The notes: generated from the letters alone by a model not told the origin. Numbered from the stretch's first letter, positions 1 through 12,331 are shown. The stretch: DNA of 64,000 bases from CAYUMU01 sp964445985 (GCA_964445985.1 CAYUMU010000011.1:1-64000); one strand, 5' to 3'. A program made the numbers and translations.

Positions 1-259
1 TTCGAGCGGATCGATCCTGAATGGTCCGCGACCTCAACCGCATATTGAAAATTGCAAATTCCATCGGGGCAAACTCTTACGTCTTTCAATTTGCAATTGG
101 CAATGGTTAATTTGCAATTTGCAATCCAATGCGGCGTGTAGACCATGTGCATTGGATTTGCCGGGGAGGGTTGAGCGCAAGTGACGATCAACGCGCAACG
201 ACTTCGACGCGGCCCAATTTCTCCAACTCGCCGCAAATGACGACGTTTTTATCAGGCCA
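1..259 (+). mobile_element. Non-autonomous mobile element, copy 1 (left end outside window)
   Basis: This stretch matches, base for base over most of its length, the reverse complement of the element at 32803-33413, starting at the equivalent of about position 33330. It ends with the same terminal repeat (CGTTTTTATCAGGCCA at 244-259). It lacks the two-hairpin module found in the other copies. It includes an AT-rich part with repeated TTGCAAATT words (about 47-125) and then the shared core that starts CGGCGTGTAG. No long ORF in it resembles a transposase. Bases 260-428 hold only the upstream region of the next gene; a GGAG ribosome site lies just before its GTG start. Confidence 0.7.
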
Positions 260-428
260 GGCCGAGGGGGTGGCCTCCTGGCCGGTGGGCTCCCGTTGGT
301 CAAAACCTGGCCCGGCCGCGCTGGTTATCGATAGCGGGCGCGGACCCAGCGGCTAGAATAGGCGGGGGAAAGCGGCGACGGCCGACCGCTCCATCCTTTG
401 AGAGAACGCAACGGAGAAAGTATCGAGC

Positions 429-1697
429 GTGGCGTTGCTGGTTGACTATGCACCGTGGTTGCTAGCCATGCTGCTGTTGCTAGGGGGATCGGCTTTTTTT
501 TCGGCCAGCGAGGCGGCGTTGTTCTATCTCAACCGCCGCGATCGCAGCGCGTTTGCCAACGGCAACCCGGCCCAACAAATGGCGGCGCAGCTCCTGCTAA
601 AGCCCGACCGTTTGCTCACGGCGGTGCTGTTCTGGAACCTGATAATCAACGTGGCCTATTTCACGTTGGCTTCGATCGTGAGCACCCGCTTGCAAAGCCA
701 GGGCCGGCTGCCCGAGGCGGGTTGGCTTACGCTGACTTCGTTGTTGGCGCTGATTCTGCTGGGAGAAATGTTCCCCAAAAACATTGCCGTGCTGCAAACG
801 CGGCTGTTTTCGGCCATGCTTGCCATTCCGGTTGCCGTGGCCGTGCGATTGGTGGACCCCCTGGCGCCGGCGCTGCGGTTTGTCACGTTGTTGTCGCGGC
901 GCTTGCTGTTTCCGCGGTTTCAGCCCGAGCCGTACCTGGCGCTTGGCGATTTGGAGCGAGCGGTCACGCTTTCGACAACCGATGCCTCGCTGCTGCGGCA
1001 AGAAGAAGCCGTGCTCCAAAACATCCTCTCGCTCTCGGAACTGCGGGTCGATGAGTTGATGACGCCTCGCACGCAAACGCGGACCTTCCGCCCGCCGGTC
1101 AGCTTGCCGCATTTGGAAGGCCAGATTCCCTTCGGCGGATACCTGTTCATCTCGGAGCCCGACAGCGACGAGGTGGCGTTGGCCGTGCCGCTGAAACACC
1201 TGGCGTTTGTGCCCGACGATCACTTGGAACGCTACGCCGAAGAGGTGGTGTACGTGCCGTGGTGCACCACCGTGGCCGTGGCCCTGGAAGAAATGCTGCG
1301 CCGCGATCGCCGCGTGAGCGTGGTGGTGAATGAGTTCGGCGAAACCATCGGGGTGCTGACCTACGATGACATCATCGACACGGTCTTTGCCGAAGACGCC
1401 AGCCGCGGACTGCGATTGCTCAAGCAGAACCCGATCGAGGAGCTGGAGCCGGGTGTTTTTCGCGTGCTGGGCATCACGAGTCTCCGCCGTTTGCATCGCT
1501 ACTTTCAGCTCTCGCGCAACGATACCAGCAGCAATACCGTCGCTGGCCTGGTGCAAGAGTTGGTGCAGCGCCTGCCGCGGATGGGCGACGAATGCGACTG
1601 GAACGGCTTCCATCTCAGGGTAACCGAAGTGCTGTCGCGAGGGCTGATCGTGGTGGAGTTTCGTCGCCAGGCGCCGGCCGAGGAGCCTGACCTATGA
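429..1697 (+). CDS. DUF21/CBS-domain membrane protein (CNNM/CorC/HlyC-like)
   Basis: This is a 422-residue protein with a DUF21 transmembrane domain at about residues 1-190, containing the family-typical small-residue helices (SAFFSASEAALFYLNR near residues 22-37 and a GEMFPK motif). A tandem CBS region follows at about 200-320, then a CorC/HlyC-type transporter-associated domain at 330-415. Relatives are implicated in divalent cation (Mg, Co) transport or its regulation at the inner membrane. The start is GTG with GGAGAAAG 9 bases upstream. The stop overlaps the next DUF21 gene by four bases (ATGA), so the two are very likely translationally coupled and work as a pair. Confidence 0.9.
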   Translation: MALLVDYAPWLLAMLLLLGGSAFFSASEAALFYLNRRDRSAFANGNPAQQMAAQLLLKPDRLLTAVLFWNLIINVAYFTLASIVSTRLQSQGRLPEAGWLTLTSLLALILLGEMFPKNIAVLQTRLFSAMLAIPVAVAVRLVDPLAPALRFVTLLSRRLLFPRFQPEPYLALGDLERAVTLSTTDASLLRQEEAVLQNILSLSELRVDELMTPRTQTRTFRPPVSLPHLEGQIPFGGYLFISEPDSDEVALAVPLKHLAFVPDDHLERYAEEVVYVPWCTTVAVALEEMLRRDRRVSVVVNEFGETIGVLTYDDIIDTVFAEDASRGLRLLKQNPIEELEPGVFRVLGITSLRRLHRYFQLSRNDTSSNTVAGLVQELVQRLPRMGDECDWNGFHLRVTEVLSRGLIVVEFRRQAPAEEPDL

Positions 1698-2659
1698 TCG
1701 CGGCTTTGCTGCTCTGCGCGGTGGGCCTGTTCTTCAGCGCTTTCTTCAGCGGATCGGAGACCGGATTCTACCGCGTGACGCGCGTGCGGTTGCGGCTCGA
1801 CGCCATGGAGGGCGACCTGATCGCGCGCGGCCTGTGGTGGCTGGTGAATCGGCCGGCCCTGTTCGTCGGCACCACGCTGGTGGGCAACAACCTGGCTAAC
1901 TATCTGGTGTCGCTGGCGATTGTCATCGGGACCCAGACCCTATCGTTGGGCGGCCAGGTGACCGAAATTCTGGCGCCGATCGTGCTGGCCCCGGTGCTGT
2001 TCGTGTATGGCGAGTTGCTTCCCAAACAGTTGTTCTTTCAATCGCCTTATAGCTTGCTCCGCAAAGGGGGGCCGCTATTTCTCATTTGCGCTGTGTTGTT
2101 TTCGCCCCTGAGCCTGTTGCTGTTTGGCTTTGGCAAGTTGCTGGAACTGCTGGCGGGGCAATCGCACCCCCAGCTCAAGCTAGGGCTCGCCCGCCGCGAA
2201 TTGCAAACGGTGCTGGAAGAAGCCCACGAGGCCGGCATTTTGCGGCCGGCTCAGCGCGAGTTGGCCCAAGGGCTGTTCTTTGCCGCCAACGAGCCGGTCG
2301 GGCAATTTGCCGTGCCGGCCAATCGGATTGCCCGCGTGCGGCTCGGCACCGACAAGCAAGAAGTGCTGCGACTTGCCCGCCGCCACGGCGTTTCGGCCTT
2401 GCCAGTGGAAGAACCGCTGGGCCGGCGGAAGTTGATCGGATACGTGCGGGTGATCGAACTGCGGTTGGATCCGCGGAACGAAGTGCTAGCGGTGCATCCG
2501 TTGCTCGAATTGAATCATCGCGAATCGCATATCTCGGCGCTGTTCCGCCTGAGGGCCGCAGGCGAACCGATGGCTCGCGTGGTCAACGATCGCGGAGAGA
2601 CCGTCGGCATTGTCACCGATCGCAAGCTGGGCGAACCACTGCTCCGCGGCGGCCGGTAG
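1694..2659 (+). CDS. Second DUF21/CBS membrane protein (shorter paralogue)
   Basis: This 321-residue protein has the same DUF21 architecture as its upstream neighbour: SAFFSGSETGFYRVTR at about residues 11-26 and a GELLPKQ motif near residue 108. A CBS region follows at about 185-315, but the C-terminal CorC/HlyC domain is absent. The start overlaps the upstream stop in ATGA. Paired long and short DUF21 genes suggest a heteromeric membrane complex, which is an inference. The stop codon lies inside the palindromic repeat at 2653-2803. Confidence 0.88.
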   Translation: MIAALLLCAVGLFFSAFFSGSETGFYRVTRVRLRLDAMEGDLIARGLWWLVNRPALFVGTTLVGNNLANYLVSLAIVIGTQTLSLGGQVTEILAPIVLAPVLFVYGELLPKQLFFQSPYSLLRKGGPLFLICAVLFSPLSLLLFGFGKLLELLAGQSHPQLKLGLARRELQTVLEEAHEAGILRPAQRELAQGLFFAANEPVGQFAVPANRIARVRLGTDKQEVLRLARRHGVSALPVEEPLGRRKLIGYVRVIELRLDPRNEVLAVHPLLELNHRESHISALFRLRAAGEPMARVVNDRGETVGIVTDRKLGEPLLRGGR

Positions 2660-2803
2660 GGTAACGCACCCCGTGCGTACCTTTCGGATGGAACATCACC
2701 AAACCGCCGCGGCTGCGCACGCTCCTTCCCAGAAAAAGGGGCGTCGTCAAACGAACGGCAGCGCGGGTGGTATGCACGGGGTGCATACCCTACCGCCGCT
2801 GGC
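2653..2803. repeat. Inverted-repeat element with palindromic ends
   Basis: Both ends carry the same palindrome in opposite orientation: GGTAACGCACCCCGTGCGTACC near 2658-2681 and GGTATGCACGGGGTGCATACC near 2770-2790. The second is a perfect 9-bp stem with a 3-base loop. The outer edges also mirror one another (GGCCGGTAGGGTA against TACCCTACCGCCG). This is the form of a small MITE or REP pair inserted at the end of the DUF21 gene. It fills most of the gap to the next gene and may also act as an RNA hairpin. Confidence 0.6.
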
Positions 2804-2926
2804 CGGAAAATCCGCCCCCATTTTCCCGGCGATTCCGCTATAGAGCCTTTCGTGGCATCCTGTTAGAATCCCGCCCCGCCGCACGGTCGCGGCTCGCCAA
2901 TCACTTCCATGTCGGAGAGGATGCCG

Positions 2927-3964
2927 ATGTTCCGACTCTCGCGTAGGCTGACCGCCGCCGCCTGTTGCCTGATCGCTGGGCTCATTACCTTCCCGGCAAG
3001 CGCTCAATTTGGGCCTGCTCCAGGCAATCAAGGAAATCCCCAGCCTGCCTACGGACCCGCGGCGCCCCGCCCAGGGCAGTACCCCACCACGCAACCACAA
3101 CCTGGCATGCATCCAGGCGGCCAACCGCAATACCCCACGACTCAACCGCAGCAACGCGATCCGGCGCAGCAGATTCCCGGCCCCAAGCAGCAAGTGCCGC
3201 TGCCCCCCCGAGCCCAAGCGCCGTTCCAGTTAACCCAGGCGGAGTTCGACACGCTCTGGGCAGCGCTCCAGGCGTGGCAAAAGGAAAGCGACAATGTTCA
3301 ACGCATGCGTTGCGACTTGATGCTCTGGGAATACGACGACGTCTTCAAAGTGAAGACCCAGCGCGGCGGCGAAATGCAGTACGCCAAGCCCGACAAGGGC
3401 CTGTATCGCATGAAAGACACCGAGGGCAAACAGTACGTGGAGCATTGGCTGTGCGATGGCAAGTCCATCTTTGAGTACAAGTACGACCAACAAAAGCTGA
3501 TCGAACGCACGCTGCCGCCCGAACTGCAAGGCAACGGCATCTCCAACGGCCCCATGCCATTCTTGTTCGGCGCCAACGCGGACCAGATGCTCAAGCGTTA
3601 TTTTCTGCGGGTCGTCACTCCGGAAAACGTGGCCAACACGCAGCTCTGGATCGAGGCCTACCCTCGCTTTCAGCAAGACGCCGCGAACTTTCGCAGGGCC
3701 ACGGTGATTCTGCTCAAAGGCAGCATGCAAATCAGCGCCATCGAACTGCTCTCCCCCAACGGCAAGAGCAAAACCGTTCACCAATTCAACAATGTGGTGA
3801 TCAACGATCGATTCAATTTCATTCGCGGTTCCGACTTTGAAGGCGATTTGCCTCGCGGTTGGACCCGGATTGTCAATCCTGACGGCACCCCGGGCGCTCC
3901 ACCCAACGGCGGCGTTCCCACGGCCCAGCGGATCGAAGCCCCGGGCGCCCTGCCGCCGCGTTAA
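2927..3964 (+). CDS. TIGR03009-type exported protein
   Basis: The protein has a Sec signal peptide (MFRLSRRLTAAACC onward, cleavage expected after FPASA). A Gln/Pro-rich low-complexity linker follows, then a conserved globular domain from about residue 100 with the words WEYDDVFK and GEMQYAKPDKGLYR. I recognise this as the planctomycete-specific TIGR03009 family, whose function is unknown. An earlier in-frame ATG exists at 2909. However, GGAGAGG at 2914-2920 sits six bases before the ATG at 2927, and that ATG begins exactly at the signal peptide, so I chose 2927. Its location is probably periplasmic or cell envelope. Confidence 0.8.
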   Translation: MFRLSRRLTAAACCLIAGLITFPASAQFGPAPGNQGNPQPAYGPAAPRPGQYPTTQPQPGMHPGGQPQYPTTQPQQRDPAQQIPGPKQQVPLPPRAQAPFQLTQAEFDTLWAALQAWQKESDNVQRMRCDLMLWEYDDVFKVKTQRGGEMQYAKPDKGLYRMKDTEGKQYVEHWLCDGKSIFEYKYDQQKLIERTLPPELQGNGISNGPMPFLFGANADQMLKRYFLRVVTPENVANTQLWIEAYPRFQQDAANFRRATVILLKGSMQISAIELLSPNGKSKTVHQFNNVVINDRFNFIRGSDFEGDLPRGWTRIVNPDGTPGAPPNGGVPTAQRIEAPGALPPR

Positions 3965-4486
3965 TCCAGCACGGCCAGCCAGCAAAGCCAGCCATGGGCC
4001 GTCGTCCAGCTTCCGCCGAGAGCGTACTCATCAGCAGGCAGCCGCGACGAGCCCGAGCCGTCCTTCGCGAAACGACGTGAAAGCGAAAGGCGTGGCGGAA
4101 TTGACACGGCAACGCGGATTCTTCGGCGAGGACACCCCCCGGCCACGAAGCGGGAATGCGCAAATTGCGGGCGTCCCGTTGCTCGTCACCATCCTCCCCA
4201 CCCCGACCATCGCGCGGATCGATCTGGGCCAGCAGGTTTTCGCAGTCGCTAAATCCAGCCACGATTTGCAGCGCTGGGCGGGTAGCCGCTATATTGACGG
4301 CCAGTTGGCACCCATGGCGGGCGCGATTCCTGCAAAGGAGAGCGAGAGTCCCCCGCCCACCCTCTGGTAGCGCGGAAGCAATCGAATTCCTGGCGGCTTC
4401 CGCCCCTTTGGCGCCCTGTATGCTCCCGTCCCGCTTGTCCGGGCCACCGTATTCTATTTGCGCAGCGAAGCGCCAAAAACCAAACC
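3965..4486. other. Intergenic region, no gene supported
   Basis: These 522 bases carry only short overlapping frames with no recognisable motif, ribosome site or homologous feel. I see no hairpin followed by a T-run. The last part presumably holds the promoter of the oxidoreductase-like gene that begins at 4487. Confidence 0.5.
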
Positions 4487-5497
4487 ATGAAGCTGCGACT
4501 GGGTGTTGTCGGAACCGGAGAAGCTTGGGAAAAGCGCTATCGACCTGCCCTCAGGGCTTTGGGCGACCGGTTTGAACTGCGTGCGGTTTGCGAGCCGGTG
4601 GCCTTGCGGGCCACGCAGGTGGCGCGCGAATTCAACGCGGCCGCCGTCGATGGATTTCGCACTCTGGCCCGGCGTGAAGATGTCGACGCCGTGCTGGTCC
4701 TCTCCCGGCATTGGTTTGGCTGTTTGCCGATCTTAGCCGCCTGCGATGCCGGCAAGGCCATTTACTGTTGCGATGGCCTGGCGCCCGACTTGCTAGGGGC
4801 AGGGCAACTCAAACAGCGGATCGAGTCGGCCGGCGTGGCATTCATGGCCGAGTTTCCCCGGCGTCATGCTCCCGCCACGCTGCGGCTCAAAGAATTGATC
4901 GCCACGCGTCTGGGCGCTCCCCGGCTGCTGTTTGCCCACCTTCGCAAGCCAGTCAATCCACCCACGCGGAATGGTCGCACGCTGCCGGTCGGCGTTGCCC
5001 AAGATCTGGCGGAACTGGTCGACTGGTGCCGGTACGTGGTGGATCGCGATCCCACGTCCATCGTGGCTTCGTCGCACGACGCCCAGCCGGGCAACTTCGA
5101 CGGCGATTATCACGCCTTTAGTTTGGAGTTCGCGCAAGAAGGCCAACCCAAGAACACGGCGTTGGCCCAAATCAGCTGCGGCAATTACCTGGCCAGCAGT
5201 TGGCCCGAGGCTATCAGTTTCCGGCCGCCGGCCGCCCTGCAGGTCGCCTGCGAGCATGGTATCGCCTTTGTGGACTTGCCCTCCACGGTGGTCTGGTTCG
5301 ACAGTGCCGGCCGGCACATGGAATCGCTCGATAGCGAGCGGCCCGTGGGCGAAACCTTGCTGCTGGGGTTCTATCGGCAAGTAACCAGCCTGGTGCGCAA
5401 TTCGTCGGGATTGGACGACGCCTATCGGGCTACCGCCGTGTTGTCGGCGGCGCGGGCCAGCATTTTGGAAGGCCGGCGGGTCCCTCTGGAATTCTGA
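4487..5497 (+). CDS. Gfo/Idh/MocA-family protein, divergent active site
   Basis: This 336-residue protein opens with a Rossmann nucleotide-binding motif (LRLGVVGTGEAWEKR, residues 3-17). It continues with the alternating pattern of a Gfo/Idh/MocA NAD(P)-dependent oxidoreductase, including VDAVLVLSRHWFGC and a C-terminal alpha/beta domain. The usual EKP motif after the fourth strand is not there: the equivalent position reads GKAIYCCDGLAPD. The lysine that family enzymes use near the nicotinamide is therefore missing, so it may bind cofactor without normal catalysis. It stands alone between non-metabolic genes. Confidence 0.75.
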   Translation: MKLRLGVVGTGEAWEKRYRPALRALGDRFELRAVCEPVALRATQVAREFNAAAVDGFRTLARREDVDAVLVLSRHWFGCLPILAACDAGKAIYCCDGLAPDLLGAGQLKQRIESAGVAFMAEFPRRHAPATLRLKELIATRLGAPRLLFAHLRKPVNPPTRNGRTLPVGVAQDLAELVDWCRYVVDRDPTSIVASSHDAQPGNFDGDYHAFSLEFAQEGQPKNTALAQISCGNYLASSWPEAISFRPPAALQVACEHGIAFVDLPSTVVWFDSAGRHMESLDSERPVGETLLLGFYRQVTSLVRNSSGLDDAYRATAVLSAARASILEGRRVPLEF

Positions 5498-5587
5498 AGG
5501 CTCGCGCCGTCGTCGTAATCGCGGACGCCCGACCCTCGGCCGCCCTGCTTCAACATGGCGCCTCAAGTCGGGCATCGCAAATCAAGC

Positions 5588-5706
5588 CCCCAAACAATTG
5601 AAGTGGATGCGTCCCCCAGCTACCAGCTACTAGCAACCAGCCCCCAATCCCCAGCCCCTAGCCACCAGCCCCCATGAACCAGGACCCCAAACGATTGAAG
5701 TGGATG
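5588..5706 (+). repeat. 22-bp direct repeat flanking a C-rich low-complexity insert
   Basis: CCCCAAACAATTGAAGTGGATG at 5588-5609 recurs with one mismatch at 5685-5706, inside the first codons of the DUF308 gene. Between them lies a low-complexity stretch built on CCAGC/TACCAGC words that supplies the present ATG. The layout resembles an insertion that duplicated its target, and it explains the missing ribosome site upstream of 5674. Confidence 0.5.
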
Positions 5707-6222
5707 TTGCTGCTGGAAGGCACGGTGATGATGATCGCCGGTGTTGTCATGGCACTGCTGCCGCTGCAATTTGTGAAAGCCGTTTCCATCCTGATCGGCA
5801 TTGGCCTGTTGGTGCTCGGGGCGCTGGGCATCTTCCGCACGTTGCAATCTCGCTACGGCGGCGGCGTGCGACTGGCCCCCAGTTACGTGGGACCGATCCT
5901 GGCTTTTTTGGTGGGGTTGCTGCTGGTGTTCAATCCCCTTTCGCTCCCCAGGCTGGTGGTGCTCATTCTAGGAGTCTTCTTGCTGGTGCTGGGCGTGCTT
6001 CAGTTTTTGGCCGGCATGGTGTTTGGGCATAACGCCCGCTCCACCTCCATTAAGATCGCCGGGCTGATCAGCATCGTGCTGGGCATCGTGGTAATGCTCT
6101 ACCCGGCCGCCGCCATTTGGTTGTTCGCCCTGTTCGTGGGCGCCAACCTGCTTTGCAACGGGGCCGTTACGTTTGTGGCTGGCTGGCGAATGCGGTCGAG
6201 CTACTCGCCGAGCGGTTCGTAG
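5674..6222 (+). CDS. DUF308/HdeD-like small membrane protein
   Basis: This 182-residue protein is almost entirely hydrophobic, with about six predicted transmembrane helices arranged as three helix pairs. It shows the repeated G-x-x-L-x-x-L and P-x-x-A patterns of the DUF308 (HdeD-like) family, for example GPILAFLVGLLLVFNP and ISIVLGIVVMLYPAAA. Family members are integral membrane proteins of poorly defined role, and acid-stress resistance is reported for E. coli HdeD. The start is uncertain: there is no purine-rich ribosome site, and the N-terminal codons lie in a duplicated segment next to a low-complexity insert. Confidence 0.78.
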   Translation: MNQDPKRLKWMLLLEGTVMMIAGVVMALLPLQFVKAVSILIGIGLLVLGALGIFRTLQSRYGGGVRLAPSYVGPILAFLVGLLLVFNPLSLPRLVVLILGVFLLVLGVLQFLAGMVFGHNARSTSIKIAGLISIVLGIVVMLYPAAAIWLFALFVGANLLCNGAVTFVAGWRMRSSYSPSGS

Positions 6223-6266
6223 CGGGCAACTTCCCAGAGCTAAATTGCCGGTTCATGCTGGGCTGC

Positions 6267-6384
6267 CTGGAAAGCTGCGACGGCCTGGAAATCTGCGACG
6301 GACTGGAAAGTTGCGACGTCCTGAAAAGTTGCGACGTCCAGGCAAGTAGAGACGGACAGGAAAGTAGCGACAGGCAGGCAAGGT
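6267..6384 (+). repeat. Tandem array of about 6.5 copies of an 18-bp unit
   Basis: Units begin at 6267, 6285, 6303, 6321, 6339, 6357 and 6375 (the last is partial). The consensus is CTGGAAAGTTGCGACGTC, and divergence increases towards the 3' end. Because 18 is a multiple of three, the array stays open in one frame and would encode repeats like LESCDG. However, that frame runs out of an antisense-like shadow of the DUF308 gene and has no start of its own. I therefore treat it as a minisatellite in the gap 6223-6575, not as a gene. Confidence 0.7.
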
Positions 6385-6575
6385 GAACCGTTTGCGTTCT
6401 CTCTGCCGTGCCCCGCGTAATTCTTGAGCCTTTTCGCCCGGCGAGGCCGAAATACTCCCTTAGAGGCAGGGAACTTTGCCTCGCAAGGCTAAGTAAGACC
6501 AAGGATGGAACTCGATCCCCAGGCAACGGGGGAGCGAGCGGTTAGCGCCCCGTTCTATCCTGAAAGGTCTCGGCA

Positions 6576-6665
6576 ATGCCTCTTCCCTGGCTGCACACCC
6601 TGGTCGCCTCGCTGTTCTTCATGGTCTTGGCGATGGTGTCGAACATTGTGATTCGTCACCGCTAA
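6576..6665 (+). CDS. Possible 29-residue transmembrane microprotein
   Basis: An ATG at 6576 opens a 29-codon frame ending with TAA at 6665. The product starts MPLPWLHTLVASLFFMVLA and continues MVSNIVIRHR, giving one hydrophobic helix (about residues 6-25) with a basic C-terminus. A purine-rich AAAGG lies 9-10 bases upstream. The composition is far from random and suits a single-pass inner-membrane peptide. Support is only codon-level plausibility plus a ribosome-site candidate, so this could be chance. The rest of 6385-6806 shows nothing else I can name. Confidence 0.35.
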   Translation: MPLPWLHTLVASLFFMVLAMVSNIVIRHR

Positions 6666-6806
6666 CCTGGCGGAAGGCGCGCTCGCCTCACCTGCCCACG
6701 GGTCGATGCTGCGCGCCAGCACTCGGCTTGGGTCCGCATTGGCATTCTCTCGCTTGGCTCCCCCACCGCTCCCAGCATGGCTGGCCTACCCACCCTGGTG
6801 GCAAGC

Positions 6807-10706
<3,900 letters not shown>

Positions 10707-11095
10707 AGGAGAAAGACGGGACTGGGACCGCTGCTAGGTTTGGGAGGGGAGACGGCAAGAACCAACGCGCGCGGCGCCGGCCTATCGTCTGGAAGTATTT
10801 TCCCGGCCAAAGGTTCGGCCGTCCAGGGGAAGGAAATGCAATGCAGCCAGAGCGGGCCGATTGGGCGCGCCAACGTCATCAGCCTCCCCCTGTGAGGGGT
10901 TCCAAGTTGGCGTAAACCCCCTCAATCCCGCACGGCTTCCATCCTACCTTTCCTAGCTTTCCATTTTCTTCTTGGAATTAAAGCGGGTGGTGAGTAATCT
11001 AAGGTGTAAGTGTCCGTGCGCATTCGCGCCTGGGCTCCATTGCATTTGCACTCTGGGAACGAGAGAGCGCCCCCCGTCACATTAGGAGTTGGACC
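10707..11095. other. Divergent intergenic region
   Basis: These 389 bases separate hrpA (leftward) from an exported-protein gene (rightward) and must hold promoters for both. I see no dispersed repeat, hairpin or operator that stands out. AGGAG at about 11085 is the ribosome site of the rightward gene. Confidence 0.5.
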
Positions 11096-11896
11096 ATGTT
11101 CATGCCGGTCAGCCGGTCCTCCCGTTGGCTGTTGCCCGCGGCCTTGTGCTTGATTCCTTCGCTGCTCATTGCCGCGGAACGGCGTAAGCCGACCTTCAAG
11201 AAGGGGGACTTCAACCCCGAGCATGCCTCGGTCGAAATGTTCGAAGGCATGAAGTCCGGGCAGATCGATGTCAAAATCATCATGCTCAGCTCGAAGGAGG
11301 CCAATGTTTTCATTGAAAACAAGACCAAGGCCCCGCTGAATGTGCAATTGCCCGAAGCCTTTACCGCCGTGCTGGCTCAAGGTGGCTTTGGCGCCGATCC
11401 GTTTGGCGGCCAAGGCGGCAACCAGCAGAACCAGTCGGCCGGCGGGGGCATGGGGAACATGGGAGGCGGCCAAGGTGGCGGCAACAACTTCTTCAATGTT
11501 CCGGCCGAGCGCGTGGGCGAGATGGAAGTTCCCTGCGTGTGCCTGGAGCACGGCAAGGACGAGCCGAATCCTCGCCTGGAGTACAAGATTCAACCTTTCG
11601 AAGCCTACAGCTCCGATAGCCGCCTGCGCGAAGTGCTCACGCTGCTTGGCCAGCGGAAAGTTTCGCAGCGCGTAGCGCAGGCTGCCAGTTGGCACCTGGC
11701 CAACAACATGAGCTGGCAAGAGCTGGCCTCCAAAGAAATTCGCCGGTTGAACGGTCAACGCTACTCGTACTTCAACCCACTCGAAATGCAAGGCGCCGTG
11801 AATTTGGTGCAGTACGCCACGGTTCAGGCCAAGCAGAAAGACAAGCCCACGGTGGAAGGCCAAAGCCTGGGCGATGCCGTGAGCCAGAACCCATAA
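11096..11896 (+). CDS. Exported protein of unknown function with a Gly/Gln-rich insert
   Basis: This 266-residue protein has an N-terminal signal sequence (SSRWLLPAALCLIPSLLIAA, probable cleavage near residue 27). A conserved-looking segment follows (VDVKIIMLSSKEANVFIENK-like). Then comes a Gly/Asn/Gln-rich low-complexity stretch (about residues 100-135), and an alpha-helical C-terminal region with NNMSWQELASKEIRRLNG. I do not recognise the family. The N-terminal part could be a beta-sandwich domain. The start has AGGAG seven bases upstream. A strong rho-independent terminator at 11975 marks it as a single-gene transcript. Confidence 0.75.
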   Translation: MFMPVSRSSRWLLPAALCLIPSLLIAAERRKPTFKKGDFNPEHASVEMFEGMKSGQIDVKIIMLSSKEANVFIENKTKAPLNVQLPEAFTAVLAQGGFGADPFGGQGGNQQNQSAGGGMGNMGGGQGGGNNFFNVPAERVGEMEVPCVCLEHGKDEPNPRLEYKIQPFEAYSSDSRLREVLTLLGQRKVSQRVAQAASWHLANNMSWQELASKEIRRLNGQRYSYFNPLEMQGAVNLVQYATVQAKQKDKPTVEGQSLGDAVSQNP

Positions 11897-11974
11897 GCGG
11901 GTGACCTTATTGCCAGGCAGCGCGAACTTAAATTTGCCTGCCGTGCAAACGCCGAAAAACTATTGGGTAAACAG

Positions 11975-12015
11975 CAGGGATTGCCGCGCTATTAAGCGTG
12001 GCAATCCCTGTTTTT
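11975..12015 (+). terminator. Strong rho-independent terminator
   Basis: CAGGGATTGCCGCGCT at 11975-11990 pairs with AGCGTGGCAATCCCTG at 11995-12010 (16 pairs, one G-U) around the loop ATTA, followed directly by TTTTT. It lies 78 bases after the stop of the exported-protein gene and is the clearest terminator in the window. Confidence 0.9.
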
Positions 12016-12084
12016 GTTGAAGCGTGCTGTCCGTTGGCTACCGAAGACGTTCCCCCCGGAACCCCAACCCTGAGGCGAATGGCG

Positions 12085-12331
12085 ATGCAACTCTCCGGCA
12101 AACGCGTGCTGGTAACCGGTGGAGGCCGCGCCATGGCCTTGGCTTTCGCGGCGGAAGGGGCCGCCGTTTGCGTGACGGCCCGGCGGGCCGATCAACTGGA
12201 TGAAGTGGTGGATACTATCACCACCGCGGGCGGAGTGGCCATGCGTTCCGCTCGCGCTATTCCTGGCCACGCAACCGCCCGGCGGCCCCACGGGGCAGTC
12301 GTTTAGCCTGGCGCGGCGACCGATGGATTGA
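12085..12331 (+). pseudogene. Internally deleted short-chain dehydrogenase (SDR) remnant
   Basis: The N-terminal frame from ATG 12085 reads MQLSGKRVLVTGGG and then RAMALAFAAEGAAVCVTARR, an SDR Rossmann start. The GxxxGIG loop has lost four residues between two GGCCGC words. After about 56 codons similarity stops. From 12254 a different frame (+1) reads ALFLATQPPGGPTGQSFSLA and then RRPMD before TGA at 12331, which is a typical SDR C-terminus. Both ends of one gene are present while roughly 170 residues of middle are gone. GAGG at about 12072-12075 is the old ribosome site. Enzyme activity is not possible. Confidence 0.75.

Noticed and set aside
6267..6384. Possible CRISPR array
   Set aside because: Units are 18 bp and directly adjacent with no spacers; no cas genes are nearby.
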